Made by a program: the position numbers and the translations under genes. Of a stretch of 64,000 bases of DNA, positions 33,536 through 42,934 are shown piece after piece. Origin of the DNA: Rhodoferax sp. (lineage in GTDB: Bacteria; Pseudomonadota; Gammaproteobacteria; Burkholderiales; Burkholderiaceae_C); the NCBI RefSeq assembly GCF_028714215.1, contig NZ_JAQTMS010000001.1, positions 1 to 64,000 on the forward strand, written 5' to 3'. Each line of letters begins with the position of its first letter. The stretch's first letter is position 1. The notes below the pieces were generated by a model. The model saw only the letters and a list, made by a program, of their open reading frames with translations. It was not told the DNA's origin and searched no databases.

Positions 33536-35541
33536 TGTTTGCCACTGCCTTTCTCGACATCCCGCACCTCACGACAGCCAGCGGTGCCATTGTTCTACCC
33601 GGCTCCAAAAGCATTTCCAACCGCTTGCTGCTGTTGTCTGCGTTAAGCCAGGGCACAACCACGCTGCACGATTTGTTGGAGTCCGACGACACCCGTGTCA
33701 TGCTCGACGCCTTGCGGGTGCTGGGCTGTGCCGTGCGCCAAAGCGGCAGCACGGTGGAGATCGAAGGTCTGGCTGGCGAGCCGGGCAATCGCAAAGCCGA
33801 TCTGTTCATGGGCAATGCCGGCACGGCGATCCGCCCGCTGACCGCGGCGCTGGCGGTGATGGGAGGCGATTTTGAATTGCGTGGCGTGCCCCGCATGCAC
33901 GAACGCCCGATCGGCGATCTGGTCGATGCCTTGCGTCAACTGGGCTGCCAAATCGATTACCTGGGCCAGCACGGTTACCCGCCGCTGCGCATCGGGAAAC
34001 CGACGCTTTCGCTGGACACGCCGATCCGGGTCCGGGGCGACGTATCAAGCCAGTTTCTCACCGCGCTGCTGATGGCACTGCCACTGGTGGCCAAAAAAGA
34101 AATCATCATCGAGGTGGTGGGCGAACTGATCTCCCGCCCCTACATTGAAATCACACTCAATCTGCTGGCGCGTTTTGGCATCCAGGTGGTGCGTGACGGC
34201 TGGCAACGCTTCACCATTGCAGCCGGCAGCCGGTTCACGTCGCCCGGCACGCTGCACGTTGAGGCTGACGCCTCGTCCGCCAGCTATTTCATCGCTGTTG
34301 GCGCCATCGCCGCTGAGGCCAGGGGGCAAAAAGGCTTGCGCATTGAAGGCGTCGGCGCGGAGTCGATCCAAGGTGATATCCGTTTCGTCGAAGCGGCGCA
34401 AATGATGGGTGCTCGGGTGCTCAGCGGCCCCAATTGGCTTGAAGTGTCACGCGGCAGCTGGCCGCTCAAAGCCATCGAACTGGACTGCAACCATATCCCC
34501 GACGCAGCGATGACGCTGGCGGTGATGGCCTTGTATGCCCATGGCACCACCACGCTGCGCAACATTGCCAGTTGGCGCGTCAAGGAAACCGACCGCATTG
34601 CCGCCATGGCCCGTGAATTGCGCAAGCTCGGCGCCTCTGTGGAAGAAGGCAGCGATTACATTCGAGTGACACCGCCGGCCAGCACCTCCGATTGGAAGGC
34701 AGCCAGCATCCACACTTACGACGATCATCGGCTTGCCATGTGTTTTTCCCTGGCCGCCTTCAACCCGGCAGGGCTGCCGGTGCGCATCGAAGACCCAAAG
34801 TGCGTGGCCAAGACCTTTCCGGACTATTTTGAAGCCCTGTTTGCACTGGTTCAAGCAGCAGCGCAAACCATCCCCGTCATTTGCATCGATGGCCCAAGCG
34901 CTTCCGGCAAAGGTACCCTGGCGGCGTCGCTGGCGCAAAAGTTGGGCTACCATTTATTGGATTCCGGCTCGCTCTACCGCATCGCCGCACTGGCTGCCGT
35001 GCAGGCTGGCTTGGCCTTGGATGCGACGCAGGAGCAAGCCATTGCAGACTTGGTCAAAGGTTTGTCGATTCAATTTGCATCGGACCGTGTATTTTTGAAT
35101 GGCATCGATGTAAGCGACGCCATCCGTACCGAGGCAGCGGGCATGAATGCCTCCAAGGTTTCGTCCTTGCCCCAAGTCCGTCTGGCGCTAGTGGACTTGC
35201 AGCACGGTTTTCGCCAGTTACCGGGCTTGGTCGCCGATGGACGCGATATGGGCACAGTCATCTTCCCGCAGGCGCCACTCAAAGTGTTTTTGACCGCCAG
35301 CGCTGAACAACGCGCACAGAGGCGCTACAAACAATTGATTTCAAAGGGAATTTCGGCTACACTCCGATCTCTTCACGCCGATCTGGCAGCACGCGACGCA
35401 CGGGACTCTTCCCGCAGTGTCGCCCCTCTCAAACCTGCTGAAGATGCCCGGTTGCTGGACAATTCGGATCTGACGGTTGAAGAATCAGTCGATCTGGTGT
35501 TGACCTGGTGGCAGAGCAAACAGCCTTTCGGAGCCATCTGA
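33535..35541 (+). CDS. aroA-cmk: Fusion of EPSP synthase and cytidylate kinase (668 aa)
   Basis: Residues 1-440 are 3-phosphoshikimate 1-carboxyvinyltransferase ([63 protein letters not shown]). After a short linker, residues about 443-668 are a complete cytidylate kinase ([56 protein letters not shown]). In most bacteria these are separate neighbours before rpsA; here there is no stop between them. Fusion of this pair is known in Comamonadaceae. The start overlaps the tyrA stop. Confidence 0.96.
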   Translation: MFATAFLDIPHLTTASGAIVLPGSKSISNRLLLLSALSQGTTTLHDLLESDDTRVMLDALRVLGCAVRQSGSTVEIEGLAGEPGNRKADLFMGNAGTAIRPLTAALAVMGGDFELRGVPRMHERPIGDLVDALRQLGCQIDYLGQHGYPPLRIGKPTLSLDTPIRVRGDVSSQFLTALLMALPLVAKKEIIIEVVGELISRPYIEITLNLLARFGIQVVRDGWQRFTIAAGSRFTSPGTLHVEADASSASYFIAVGAIAAEARGQKGLRIEGVGAESIQGDIRFVEAAQMMGARVLSGPNWLEVSRGSWPLKAIELDCNHIPDAAMTLAVMALYAHGTTTLRNIASWRVKETDRIAAMARELRKLGASVEEGSDYIRVTPPASTSDWKAASIHTYDDHRLAMCFSLAAFNPAGLPVRIEDPKCVAKTFPDYFEALFALVQAAAQTIPVICIDGPSASGKGTLAASLAQKLGYHLLDSGSLYRIAALAAVQAGLALDATQEQAIADLVKGLSIQFASDRVFLNGIDVSDAIRTEAAGMNASKVSSLPQVRLALVDLQHGFRQLPGLVADGRDMGTVIFPQAPLKVFLTASAEQRAQRRYKQLISKGISATLRSLHADLAARDARDSSRSVAPLKPAEDARLLDNSDLTVEESVDLVLTWWQSKQPFGAI

Positions 35542-35637
35542 AGGGTTGTACCCGGCCCACGCCAGCCCTCTCGCGCAGCACATTGCGCACTGCTGGTGTG
35601 GTTCAACAAACTAAACCGCGGAACCCCCGCATCAAAA

Positions 35638-37323
35638 ATGTCAGAATCCTTTGCCGCCCTGTTTGAAGAGTCCCTGCAACGCACCGAAATGCGTCCAGGC
35701 GAAGTTATCACTGCCGAAGTAGTTCGTATCGAGCACAGCTTTGTGGTCGTCAACGCTGGCCTCAAGTCTGAATCCTACGTGCCGCTTGAAGAGTTCAAGA
35801 GTGATAAGGGCGAAATCGAAGTCCAGGTTGGCGACTTCGTATCGGTGGCCATCGGTTCCATCGAAAACGGCTATGGCGACACTATTCTGTCGCGCGACAC
35901 CGCCAAGCGTCTGGCCTCATGGATGAGTCTGGAAAAAGCCCTGGAGACCGGCGAATTCGTCACCGGCACCACCAGTGGCAAGGTCAAGGGCGGCCTGACC
36001 GTGCTGGTCAATGGCATCCGTGCCTTCCTGCCTGGCTCGCTGGTCGACACCCGTCCCACCAAAGACTTGTCTCCGTATGAGAACAAGACCATGGAATTCA
36101 AGGTCATCAAGCTCGACCGCAAGCGCAACAACGTCGTGCTGTCACGCCGCGCCGTGGTCGAAGCCAGCATGGGCGAAGAGCGCGCCAAGCTGATGAACAC
36201 CCTGAAAGAAGGCTCCGTGGTGCAAGGCGTTGTGAAAAACATCACCGAGTACGGCGCTTTTGTGGACTTGGGCGGCATCGACGGCCTGCTGCACATCACC
36301 GACATGGCTTGGCGTCGTGTCCGTCACCCCAGCGAAGTGGTGACAGCCGGTCAGGAAATCACCGCCAAGATCCTCAAGTTCGACACCGAGAAAAACCGCG
36401 TCTCGCTGGGCCTCAAGCAAATGGGCGACGATCCCTGGATGGGCGTCAACCGTCGCTACCCGCAAGGCACCCGCATGTTCGGCAAGATCACCAACATCGC
36501 CGACTACGGCGCATTTGTGGAACTCGAACCCGGTATCGAAGGCTTGGTACACGTGTCCGAAATGGACTGGACCAACAAGAATGTGGCACCCAGCAAGATC
36601 GTTGCCCTGGGTGACGAAGTCGAAGTCATGGTTCTGGAAATCGACGAAGACAAACGCCGCATCTCCTTGGGCATGAAGCAGTGCAAGGCCAATCCCTGGC
36701 AGGAATTCGCACAGAACACCAAACGTGGCGACCGCGTCAAGGGCCCGATCAAATCGATCACCGACTTCGGCGTGTTCGTCGGTCTGGCAGCCGGTATCGA
36801 CGGTCTGGTTCACCTCTCCGACCTGTCCTGGAACGAGCCCGGCGAAACGGCTGTGCGCGAATACAAGAAAGGCCAGGAAGTCGAAGCCATCGTGCTGGCG
36901 GTGGACGTTGACCGCGAACGCATCTCCCTGGGCATCAAGCAACTGGACTCCGATCCGTTCACCACTTTTGCCACCATCAATGACAAGGGTCAGGTTGTCA
37001 CCGGCAAGGTCAAATCGGTAGATGCCAAAGGCGCTGAAATCGATCTGGGCGACGACATCATCGGCTACCTGCGTGCCAGCGAAATCTCGCGCGACCGCGT
37101 GGAAGACGCCCGCAATGTACTCAAGGAAGGTGACGAAATCACCGCCGTGGTGGTCAACGTGGATCGCAAGGCGCGCAACATTCAATTGTCCATCAAGGCA
37201 AAAGATGCAGCCGACCAAAACGAAGCCATGGCCACCTTGAGTCAGGCCTCGGCGCGTGAAAACGCCGGCACGACCAGCCTCGGCGCTTTGCTGCGCGCAA
37301 AGCTGGACAACTCCGAAAAGTAA
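35638..37323 (+). CDS. rpsA: 30S ribosomal protein S1 (561 aa)
   Basis: Six S1/OB repeats: two divergent N-terminal ones, then four clear ones with [60 protein letters not shown] and a weaker sixth. S1 binds mRNA and helps initiation. The start at 35638 ([20 protein letters not shown]) matches the family; the in-frame ATG at 35596 is in leader sequence. Codon use is strongly biased, as expected of a highly expressed gene. Confidence 0.98.
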   Translation: MSESFAALFEESLQRTEMRPGEVITAEVVRIEHSFVVVNAGLKSESYVPLEEFKSDKGEIEVQVGDFVSVAIGSIENGYGDTILSRDTAKRLASWMSLEKALETGEFVTGTTSGKVKGGLTVLVNGIRAFLPGSLVDTRPTKDLSPYENKTMEFKVIKLDRKRNNVVLSRRAVVEASMGEERAKLMNTLKEGSVVQGVVKNITEYGAFVDLGGIDGLLHITDMAWRRVRHPSEVVTAGQEITAKILKFDTEKNRVSLGLKQMGDDPWMGVNRRYPQGTRMFGKITNIADYGAFVELEPGIEGLVHVSEMDWTNKNVAPSKIVALGDEVEVMVLEIDEDKRRISLGMKQCKANPWQEFAQNTKRGDRVKGPIKSITDFGVFVGLAAGIDGLVHLSDLSWNEPGETAVREYKKGQEVEAIVLAVDVDRERISLGIKQLDSDPFTTFATINDKGQVVTGKVKSVDAKGAEIDLGDDIIGYLRASEISRDRVEDARNVLKEGDEITAVVVNVDRKARNIQLSIKAKDAADQNEAMATLSQASARENAGTTSLGALLRAKLDNSEK

Positions 37324-37395
37324 TGCGCTAGCGGGACAGGGCAAGCGATGTGGCAACGCCCACTGACTGCCCTGTCCTCAACTAACCTGCCAAAA

Positions 37396-37707
37396 ATGAC
37401 CCGCTCCGACCTGGTCGAAGAACTGGCTGCCCGATTTGGTCAGCTCACCCACCGCGACGCAGAATTCGCGGTCAAAGCCATTCTTGACGCCATGAACGAG
37501 GCGCTGGTGCGCGGACATCGAATCGAGATTCGGGGTTTCGGCAGCTTTTCCATCAACCACAGACCGCCACGCATTGGACGCAATCCACGTAGCGGCGCCA
37601 GCGTAGCCGTTCCAGAAAAGCGAGTGCCCCACTTCAAACCGGGCAAGGCCCTGCGTGAAGCAGTGGACCTGCGCACGGTCGAACTCGAAAACAAGAGCAA
37701 GAGCTGA
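37396..37707 (+). CDS. ihfB: Integration host factor subunit beta
   Basis: A DNA-bending HU/IHF protein. [20 protein letters not shown] starts the helical body; the DNA arm carries [20 protein letters not shown] (about residues 60-79), with the intercalating Pro in RNPRSG. 103 aa. The order rpsA-ihfB-lapA-lapB is as in most proteobacteria. IHF could also serve integration of the element elsewhere in this window. Confidence 0.96.
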   Translation: MTRSDLVEELAARFGQLTHRDAEFAVKAILDAMNEALVRGHRIEIRGFGSFSINHRPPRIGRNPRSGASVAVPEKRVPHFKPGKALREAVDLRTVELENKSKS

Positions 37708-37739
37708 CCGTTAGAATCGACCCGTCACTGGGAAGATCG

Positions 37740-38039
37740 ATGAAAAACCTCCTGTGGCTGCTTAAGTGGATACTTAAAGCCGCCATTTTTTTTACCTTGT
37801 TTGCCTTCGCGCTGAACAACCAGCAGGACACCACGGTGCATTTTTTCTTTGGCACCCAGTGGCGTGCACCGCAGGTCCTGGTGGTGCTGGGGACTTTTGC
37901 CGCCGGGGTGGCGGTGGGCGCGCTGGGCATGGTGCCGCGCTGGTGGAAGCAGCGCCGCGCCGCGACCCAGAGAACCCAGGCGTCACCGGAATCCAACACG
38001 GCGCCGGTCAAACCTACGCCGTTCCCGCATGAATTTTGA
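37740..38039 (+). CDS. lapA: Lipopolysaccharide assembly protein A domain protein
   Basis: 99 aa with two membrane segments (residues about 12-28 and 45-65) and NNQQDTTVHFFFGTQWRAPQ between them, the DUF1049/LapA pattern. It anchors LapB at the inner membrane, helping balance lipopolysaccharide synthesis. The tail is basic then Pro-rich. It overlaps lapB by 11 bases. Confidence 0.9.
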   Translation: MKNLLWLLKWILKAAIFFTLFAFALNNQQDTTVHFFFGTQWRAPQVLVVLGTFAAGVAVGALGMVPRWWKQRRAATQRTQASPESNTAPVKPTPFPHEF

Positions 38040-39186
38040 CCTGAGCTGGATACTGCTGGGTCTGCCCCTGGCCTTCGTGCTGGGCTGGTTGGCCTCGCGC
38101 CTTGATCTTCGCCAGTTGCGCATTGAGAACCATCAGGCCCCCAAAGCCTATTTCAAAGGTTTGAATTTCCTGCTCAATGAACAACAGGACCAGGCCATCG
38201 ACGCCTTCATTGAGGCCGTGCAGAACGACCCGGACACCTCGGAATTGCATTTTGCCCTGGGTAATCTGTTTCGACGCCGGGGCGAATACGAACGCGCAGT
38301 GCGGGTTCACGAACATCTGCTGTCACGTGGCGACTTGAACCTGACCGATCATCAACGCGCGCAGCATGCTCTGGCACTGGACTATTTGAAAGCCGGTTTG
38401 CTGGACCGTGCCGAGGCCGCGCTACTCAAGCTGGAAGGAACGCCTTTTGAGGCGCAGGCGCGCCTGGCTCTGCTGGCCAACTATGAACGCAGTCGTGACT
38501 GGCCGCAGGCTGCACAAGTCGCCCAAAAACTGGCTGCCGCCAACCAGGGCAGCTTCAACGCCCGACTGGCGCACTACCTGTGCGAGCAGGCAGCTGCCTG
38601 TCTGGCCAACCAACAGACCGAGCCGGCCTTGTCCTTGCTGCAAGAGGCGATCATTACAGCGCCCGATGCAGCGCGACCACGCATCGCCATCGCACACCTA
38701 TTGCACAGCCAGGGCAAGCATGAAGCAGCCTACGCGGCGCTGGTGCAGGCACTGGAGTCTTCCCCTGCGGCAACCCCCCTGATCGCCGCTAACCTGGCCG
38801 AGTTCGCGGTCAAATCCGGGCATGCGGTAGCGGCGCTTGATTTACTCAAGACCAACTACGAACAGTCCCCTTCGCTGGATGTTCTGGATGCCATCGTGGC
38901 ACTCGAAGCCACCCTGAAACACCCGTCGTCAACGGCGCGCGACTGGTACGTACGGCATCTGGAACACGAACCCTCACTGGTCGCCGCCAGCAAATGGATA
39001 GCCGGTGAGAAACTCGAACACGAGCAATTTCACCCGCAGGTACAAAGGGCTCTGGACCACGCGGTCAAACCACTGATGCGCTACCGCTGCGCCGCCTGCG
39101 GCTTTGAGGCCAAGCAACACTTCTGGCAATGCCCGGGTTGCCAGGCATGGGACAGTTACCCGGCCAGACGGGTGGAGGAATTGTGA
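38029..39186 (+). CDS. lapB: Lipopolysaccharide assembly protein B (TPR protein with rubredoxin-like metal site)
   Basis: An N-terminal membrane anchor (residues 3-20), then TPR repeats (about 35-330; AYFKGLNFLLNEQQDQAIDA is the first), and a C-terminal zinc/iron ribbon YRCAACGFEAKQHFWQCPGC. With LapA it controls LpxC turnover by FtsH. 385 aa, normal. Its place just before the heptose genes fits an envelope role. Confidence 0.94.
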   Translation: MNFDLSWILLGLPLAFVLGWLASRLDLRQLRIENHQAPKAYFKGLNFLLNEQQDQAIDAFIEAVQNDPDTSELHFALGNLFRRRGEYERAVRVHEHLLSRGDLNLTDHQRAQHALALDYLKAGLLDRAEAALLKLEGTPFEAQARLALLANYERSRDWPQAAQVAQKLAAANQGSFNARLAHYLCEQAAACLANQQTEPALSLLQEAIITAPDAARPRIAIAHLLHSQGKHEAAYAALVQALESSPAATPLIAANLAEFAVKSGHAVAALDLLKTNYEQSPSLDVLDAIVALEATLKHPSSTARDWYVRHLEHEPSLVAASKWIAGEKLEHEQFHPQVQRALDHAVKPLMRYRCAACGFEAKQHFWQCPGCQAWDSYPARRVEEL

Positions 39187-39211
39187 ACACCAGCGTTGCT
39201 TGCCTGGACTC

Positions 39212-40153
39212 ATGCAAAAGATGATGAATATTTCCAAAGAAACCTTATCCAGGGCACGCGTGCTGGTGGTCGGTGACGTCATGCTGGACCGCTACTGGTA
39301 CGGCGCAGTGGACCGCATCTCGCCGGAAGCGCCGGTGCCCATTGTGCGTATCACGCGCGAAGAGGAGCGCAGCGGCGGTGCCGCCAACGTCGCCTATAAC
39401 GTCGCGACATTGGGCGCGCAAGCATCACTGCTGACCGTGGTGGGCGAAGACGAAGCCAGCCACAAGCTCGAAGCGCTGGTCCAGGCAACCGGCATCAGGG
39501 CCCACTTTGGCCGCGACCCCGGCCTCAAGACGACCGTCAAATTGCGCGTGATTGGACGCCAGCAACAATTGCTGCGCCTGGACTTCGAAAACGTACCCAA
39601 GACCGAAGTGCTGGCCTCGCAAAGCGCAACTTTTGCCGAACTGCTGCCGAAGCACGATTCGGTGCTGTTTTCAGACTATGGGAAAGGTGGCTTGGCCCAT
39701 ATCAGTGAAATGATTGCGCGGGCTCGCGCGGCCGACAAACCGATCCTGATCGACCCCAAGGGCACGGACTATTCGCGCTATAAAAATGCCAGTGTTATCA
39801 CACCCAATCGCACCGAACTGGCGCAAGTCATTGGGTCTTGGTCGGACGAGACTGACCTGCAAACCAAGTGCGACAACCTGCGCCAGCAACTCGGCTTGCA
39901 AGCGGTACTGCTGACACGCAGCGAAGAAGGCATGACGCTGTTTGATGCCCAGGGACCGCTGCATATCAACGCCCAGGCACGCGAAGTGTTTGACGTCACG
40001 GGTGCTGGCGATACAGTGATTGCGACCATGGCAGCGCTGGTGGCCGCCGGCATGAGCCTGCGCTCGGCCTTGCCCCTGGCGAACCGGGCCGGCGGCTTGG
40101 TGGTGGGCAAATTCGGCACCGCCACGATTACTTATGAGGAGTTGTTCGCATGA
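39212..40153 (+). CDS. rfaE1: D-glycero-beta-D-manno-heptose-7-phosphate kinase (kinase domain only)
   Basis: A PfkB-family kinase: VLVVGDVMLDRYWYGAVDRI, RSGGAANVAYNVATLGA, and the C-terminal catalytic motif DVTGAGDTVIATMAAL. At about 310 aa it lacks the adenylyltransferase half found in E. coli HldE, so a separate rfaE2 must exist. Starts at 39212, 39221 and 39224 are all in frame; none has an outstanding ribosome binding site. Its stop overlaps the truncated hldD copy (ATGA). Confidence 0.93.
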   Translation: MQKMMNISKETLSRARVLVVGDVMLDRYWYGAVDRISPEAPVPIVRITREEERSGGAANVAYNVATLGAQASLLTVVGEDEASHKLEALVQATGIRAHFGRDPGLKTTVKLRVIGRQQQLLRLDFENVPKTEVLASQSATFAELLPKHDSVLFSDYGKGGLAHISEMIARARAADKPILIDPKGTDYSRYKNASVITPNRTELAQVIGSWSDETDLQTKCDNLRQQLGLQAVLLTRSEEGMTLFDAQGPLHINAQAREVFDVTGAGDTVIATMAALVAAGMSLRSALPLANRAGGLVVGKFGTATITYEELFA

Positions 40154-40245
40154 GAGTTGTAGTTACTGGAGCTGCGGGTTTTAGCTCCGACGTAACTTGC
40201 ACCCGCAAGTTAGTCTTCACTGAAACCCGCAAGAGGTTCACATGA
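40150..40245 (+). pseudogene. Truncated duplicate of the hldD 5' end (31-codon leader ORF)
   Basis: The ATG overlaps the rfaE1 stop. The first 11 codons, [11 protein letters not shown], repeat the start of hldD; after that the frame runs into 56 unrelated bases and ends at a TGA that overlaps the real hldD ATG. The inserted part contains a perfect hairpin (AACTTGC-ACCC-GCAAGTT, 40193-40210) and a repeated ACCCGCAAG. Translation could pass from rfaE1 through this ORF to hldD, each by a 4-base overlap. Confidence 0.75.
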
Positions 40246-41258
40246 GAGTTGTTGTTACCGGAGCCGCGGGTTTTATTGGCAGCAATATCGTCAAAGGTTT
40301 GAACGCCCGCGGCATCGACGACATCATCGCCGTCGATGACCTGACGCAAGGCGATAAATTTCGCAACCTCGCCGATCTGAAGATTTCGGACTATGTCGAT
40401 GCCGGCGTCTTCTACGACATGCTGACACGAGGTTCCTTCGGCCAAATCGAGGCGGTATTTCACGAGGGTGCCTGTAGCGACACCATGGAATCCAACGGCA
40501 AGTTCATGATGGACAACAACTACACTGTCTCATGCAGCCTGTTCCACGCTTGCCAGAAACGCGGCGCGCGACTGCTGTACGCTTCCAGCGCTGCCACTTA
40601 CGGTGGGTCGGACACGTTCCGGGAGGACCCCTCTTTTGAGCGGCCTCTGAACGTCTACGGTTACTCCAAGCTTCTGTTCGACCAGCGCATGCGGCGCGAA
40701 TGTGGCGTCAACTTTCAGAACTCGCTGGCCAGCCGGATCGGCCAGGTGGTGGGCTTTCGGTACTTCAATGTGTACGGGCCACGCGAGCAGCACAAGGGCC
40801 ACATGGCCAGTGTCGCCTTTCACCAGTTCAACCAGTTTCAAAGCGAAGGGAAAGTGAAACTGTTTGCCGACTACGGTGGCTATGGCCCGGGAGCCCAGAT
40901 GCGCGATTTCGTTTTCGTAGATGACGTGGTGGCGGTCAACCTGTGGTTCTATGATCACCCCGGTGTCTCCGGTATTTTCAACCTTGGCAGCGGCCGGGCA
41001 CAGCCTTTCAATGACGTCGCGACCGCGGTGGTCAACACGCTGCGCGGGCAGCGTGGTGAGCCTGCGCTGACGCATGAGGCCATCGCGGCGGCCGGCCTGA
41101 TCGAATATGTGCCGTTTCCACAGGCCCTGCGCGGCAAGTACCAGTGCTACACCCAAGCCGACTTGACTGCCTTGCGTGCCACCGGCTGCGACCATGTTTT
41201 TGCCGACGTGCAGAGCGGGGTCTCGAAATACGTGCAATGGCTGGCGGGCCAGGCCTGA
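40242..41258 (+). CDS. hldD: ADP-L-glycero-D-manno-heptose 6-epimerase
   Basis: Makes ADP-L-glycero-manno-heptose for the LPS inner core. It has the short-chain dehydrogenase Rossmann motif [29 protein letters not shown], the catalytic Tyr-x3-Lys in [10 protein letters not shown], and [20 protein letters not shown], which is specific to HldD. 338 aa. Its start is the second, intact copy of a duplicated 5' end. Confidence 0.97.
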   Translation: MRVVVTGAAGFIGSNIVKGLNARGIDDIIAVDDLTQGDKFRNLADLKISDYVDAGVFYDMLTRGSFGQIEAVFHEGACSDTMESNGKFMMDNNYTVSCSLFHACQKRGARLLYASSAATYGGSDTFREDPSFERPLNVYGYSKLLFDQRMRRECGVNFQNSLASRIGQVVGFRYFNVYGPREQHKGHMASVAFHQFNQFQSEGKVKLFADYGGYGPGAQMRDFVFVDDVVAVNLWFYDHPGVSGIFNLGSGRAQPFNDVATAVVNTLRGQRGEPALTHEAIAAAGLIEYVPFPQALRGKYQCYTQADLTALRATGCDHVFADVQSGVSKYVQWLAGQA

Positions 41259-41387
41259 ACAGTCCAAATTTTCGCCAGCTATTCGCTCACCGGCGTGTCA
41301 ACGCGCCAGGCATTGATCTCGTTGTGATGCTGGCCCCGGCCAAGGCCGGTGTTCATCTTTCTATTTGTCAACTTCGGGAGTTGATTC

Positions 41388-41684
41388 ATGTTGAAGAAAA
41401 TGCTGGCTGTGGTGGCCTTGTTGTGTGCTGCCACCTGCTTTGCCGCGGTCGAAGTGAACCAGGCCAACGCCGCCGACCTGGATGGCATCAAGGGCATAGG
41501 GCCATCCCTGTCGGGCAAGATTCTGGACGAGCGCAAGAAGAGTGCCTTCAAGGATTGGAACGACCTGATTGCGCGCGTTAAGGGACTGGGCCGGAAAAAT
41601 GCCGCCAGACTTTCGGCCCAAGGCCTGACCGTCAACGGCGCCGACTACAAAGACCCGATTGCGGCACCGGTTGCCGGCAAGTAA
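41388..41684 (+). CDS. Helix-hairpin-helix protein, ComEA-like, exported (98 aa)
   Basis: A signal peptide (MLKKMLAVVALLCAATCFAA) and then one HhH pair: VNQANAADLDGIKGIGPSL and IARVKGLGRKNAARLSAQGL. This is the small, periplasmic ComEA type that binds double-stranded DNA in natural uptake; simple DNA-binding roles are possible too. It stands alone between hldD and the convergent BLUF gene; 41259-41387 carries its leader, with no other gene. Confidence 0.85.
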   Translation: MLKKMLAVVALLCAATCFAAVEVNQANAADLDGIKGIGPSLSGKILDERKKSAFKDWNDLIARVKGLGRKNAARLSAQGLTVNGADYKDPIAAPVAGK

Positions 41685-41705
41685 CCCTGAGTCCGCTGGT
41701 AGGGC

Positions 41706-42134
41706 TCAGGCGCGACCAATGATGCAGGCGGTCGCCATCAATTCCTCCAGCAGCGCCAGGGAAACACTGCCCGACACCGAGTAGGGGTCCAGCTCCGGCT
41801 TTTCTGCATATTTGAGCAAAATGGAAGCGTTGATCTTGGACATATTCACCTGCCCCATGGTCCAACCGCCGAAGCGACGCTCCGGAATTTCTTCGTAGTG
41901 CAGCAACACCACGTCCTTGTGGCGCGGATCCTTTTGAATGTGGCCGTACAACTCGCTCACGGGCATGCGTCCGCCCTCGATGGCTTGCAGAAAAATACCG
42001 CCGCCATAGCAAAGAATACCGGTGATTCCACACTCCGGGTTGTGCTTGCGCGACTGACTCAGAATCGCGTCGATGGCCTCGGCACTGGTGTCGATGGCGC
42101 GACTGGCATAAAGCAAACGTACCAGCATGATCAA
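41706..42134 (-). CDS. BLUF-domain blue-light sensor (142 aa)
   Basis: Nearly the whole protein is one FAD-binding BLUF domain. Photocycle residues are all present: Tyr9 (LLYASRA), Asn32 (KHNPECGITG), Gln50 (FLQAIEGG), Trp91 and Met93 (GGWTMG). About 45 helical residues follow as an output cap, with no GGDEF/EAL or other effector domain. The start overlaps the folE stop by 4 bases, so the pair is translationally coupled. Short BLUF proteins act by binding a partner protein; the partner is not known here. Confidence 0.93.
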   Translation of the reverse strand: MIMLVRLLYASRAIDTSAEAIDAILSQSRKHNPECGITGILCYGGGIFLQAIEGGRMPVSELYGHIQKDPRHKDVVLLHYEEIPERRFGGWTMGQVNMSKINASILLKYAEKPELDPYSVSGSVSLALLEELMATACIIGRA

Positions 42135-42856
42135 GCTTTCTTTGGGATCAGAGAAAGGAACTCGCGGCGCAAATTGGGGTCTTTAAGAAAGCTGCCCCGC
42201 ATCACCGAATTGATCATTTTGCTGTCCAGGTCCTTGACGCCCCGCCAACCCATGCAGAAATGGGTCGCTTCCATCACGATGGCCAGGCCGTCCGGCTGGG
42301 TTTTCTGCTGAATCAAGTCAGCCAGTTGAACCACCGCTTCTTCCTGGATCTGAGGCCGTCCCATGACCCACTCCGCCAGACGAGCGTATTTGGACAAACC
42401 AATCACGTTGGTGTGCTCATTGGGCAGCACACCAATCCAGATCTGGCCGATCACCGGGCAAAGATGATGGCTACAGGCGCTGCGCACGGTAATGGGACCA
42501 ACGATCATCAGTTCGTTCAGATGTTCGGCGTTGGGAAATTCGGTGATCGTCGGCGCATCGACGTAACGCCCCAGGAAAACCTCATTGAGGTACATCTTGG
42601 CAACGCGACGTGCCGTCTGGTCGGTGTTGTGGTCGTGTTCGGTGTCAATCACCAGGCTGCTCAAAACGCCTTTCATCTTCTCTTCCACCTCGTCCAGCAA
42701 GCGATCAAGCTCACCCGGCCGGATGAAGTCGGCAATGTTGTCGTTGGCATTGAAGCGTTTGCGCGCCGCCAGCAAGCGCTCCCGGATCTTGACCGATACG
42801 GGGGTGCCTTCTTCGGCATCGACTGGATTCATGGTGCTTTGACTTTTCATTAACAT
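42131..42856 (-). CDS. folE: GTP cyclohydrolase I, variant with CSHH active-site motif
   Basis: Converts GTP to dihydroneopterin triphosphate for folate and pterins. Zinc ligands are in VRSACSHHLCPVIG and HFCMGWRGVKD; substrate residues are in IGLSKYARL and RPQIQEE. In E. coli the first motif is CEHH; Ser replaces Glu here. The C-terminal stretch SVMRGSFLKDPNLRREF is typical of this sub-group. I start at 42856; 42850 and 42832 are alternatives, none with a strong ribosome binding site. It overlaps the BLUF gene. Confidence 0.93.
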   Translation of the reverse strand: MLMKSQSTMNPVDAEEGTPVSVKIRERLLAARKRFNANDNIADFIRPGELDRLLDEVEEKMKGVLSSLVIDTEHDHNTDQTARRVAKMYLNEVFLGRYVDAPTITEFPNAEHLNELMIVGPITVRSACSHHLCPVIGQIWIGVLPNEHTNVIGLSKYARLAEWVMGRPQIQEEAVVQLADLIQQKTQPDGLAIVMEATHFCMGWRGVKDLDSKMINSVMRGSFLKDPNLRREFLSLIPKKA

Positions 42857-42934
42857 GGAACAATGGTAGCAGCGTTTTAGAGCTAGGGTTTTTGGCCACA
42901 AGAGCACGCCAATTGAGAATGACACGCTACTGAA

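Noticed and set aside
41259..41387. Searched for a tRNA or riboswitch before the ComEA-like gene
   Set aside because: No clover-leaf or known aptamer pattern seen.
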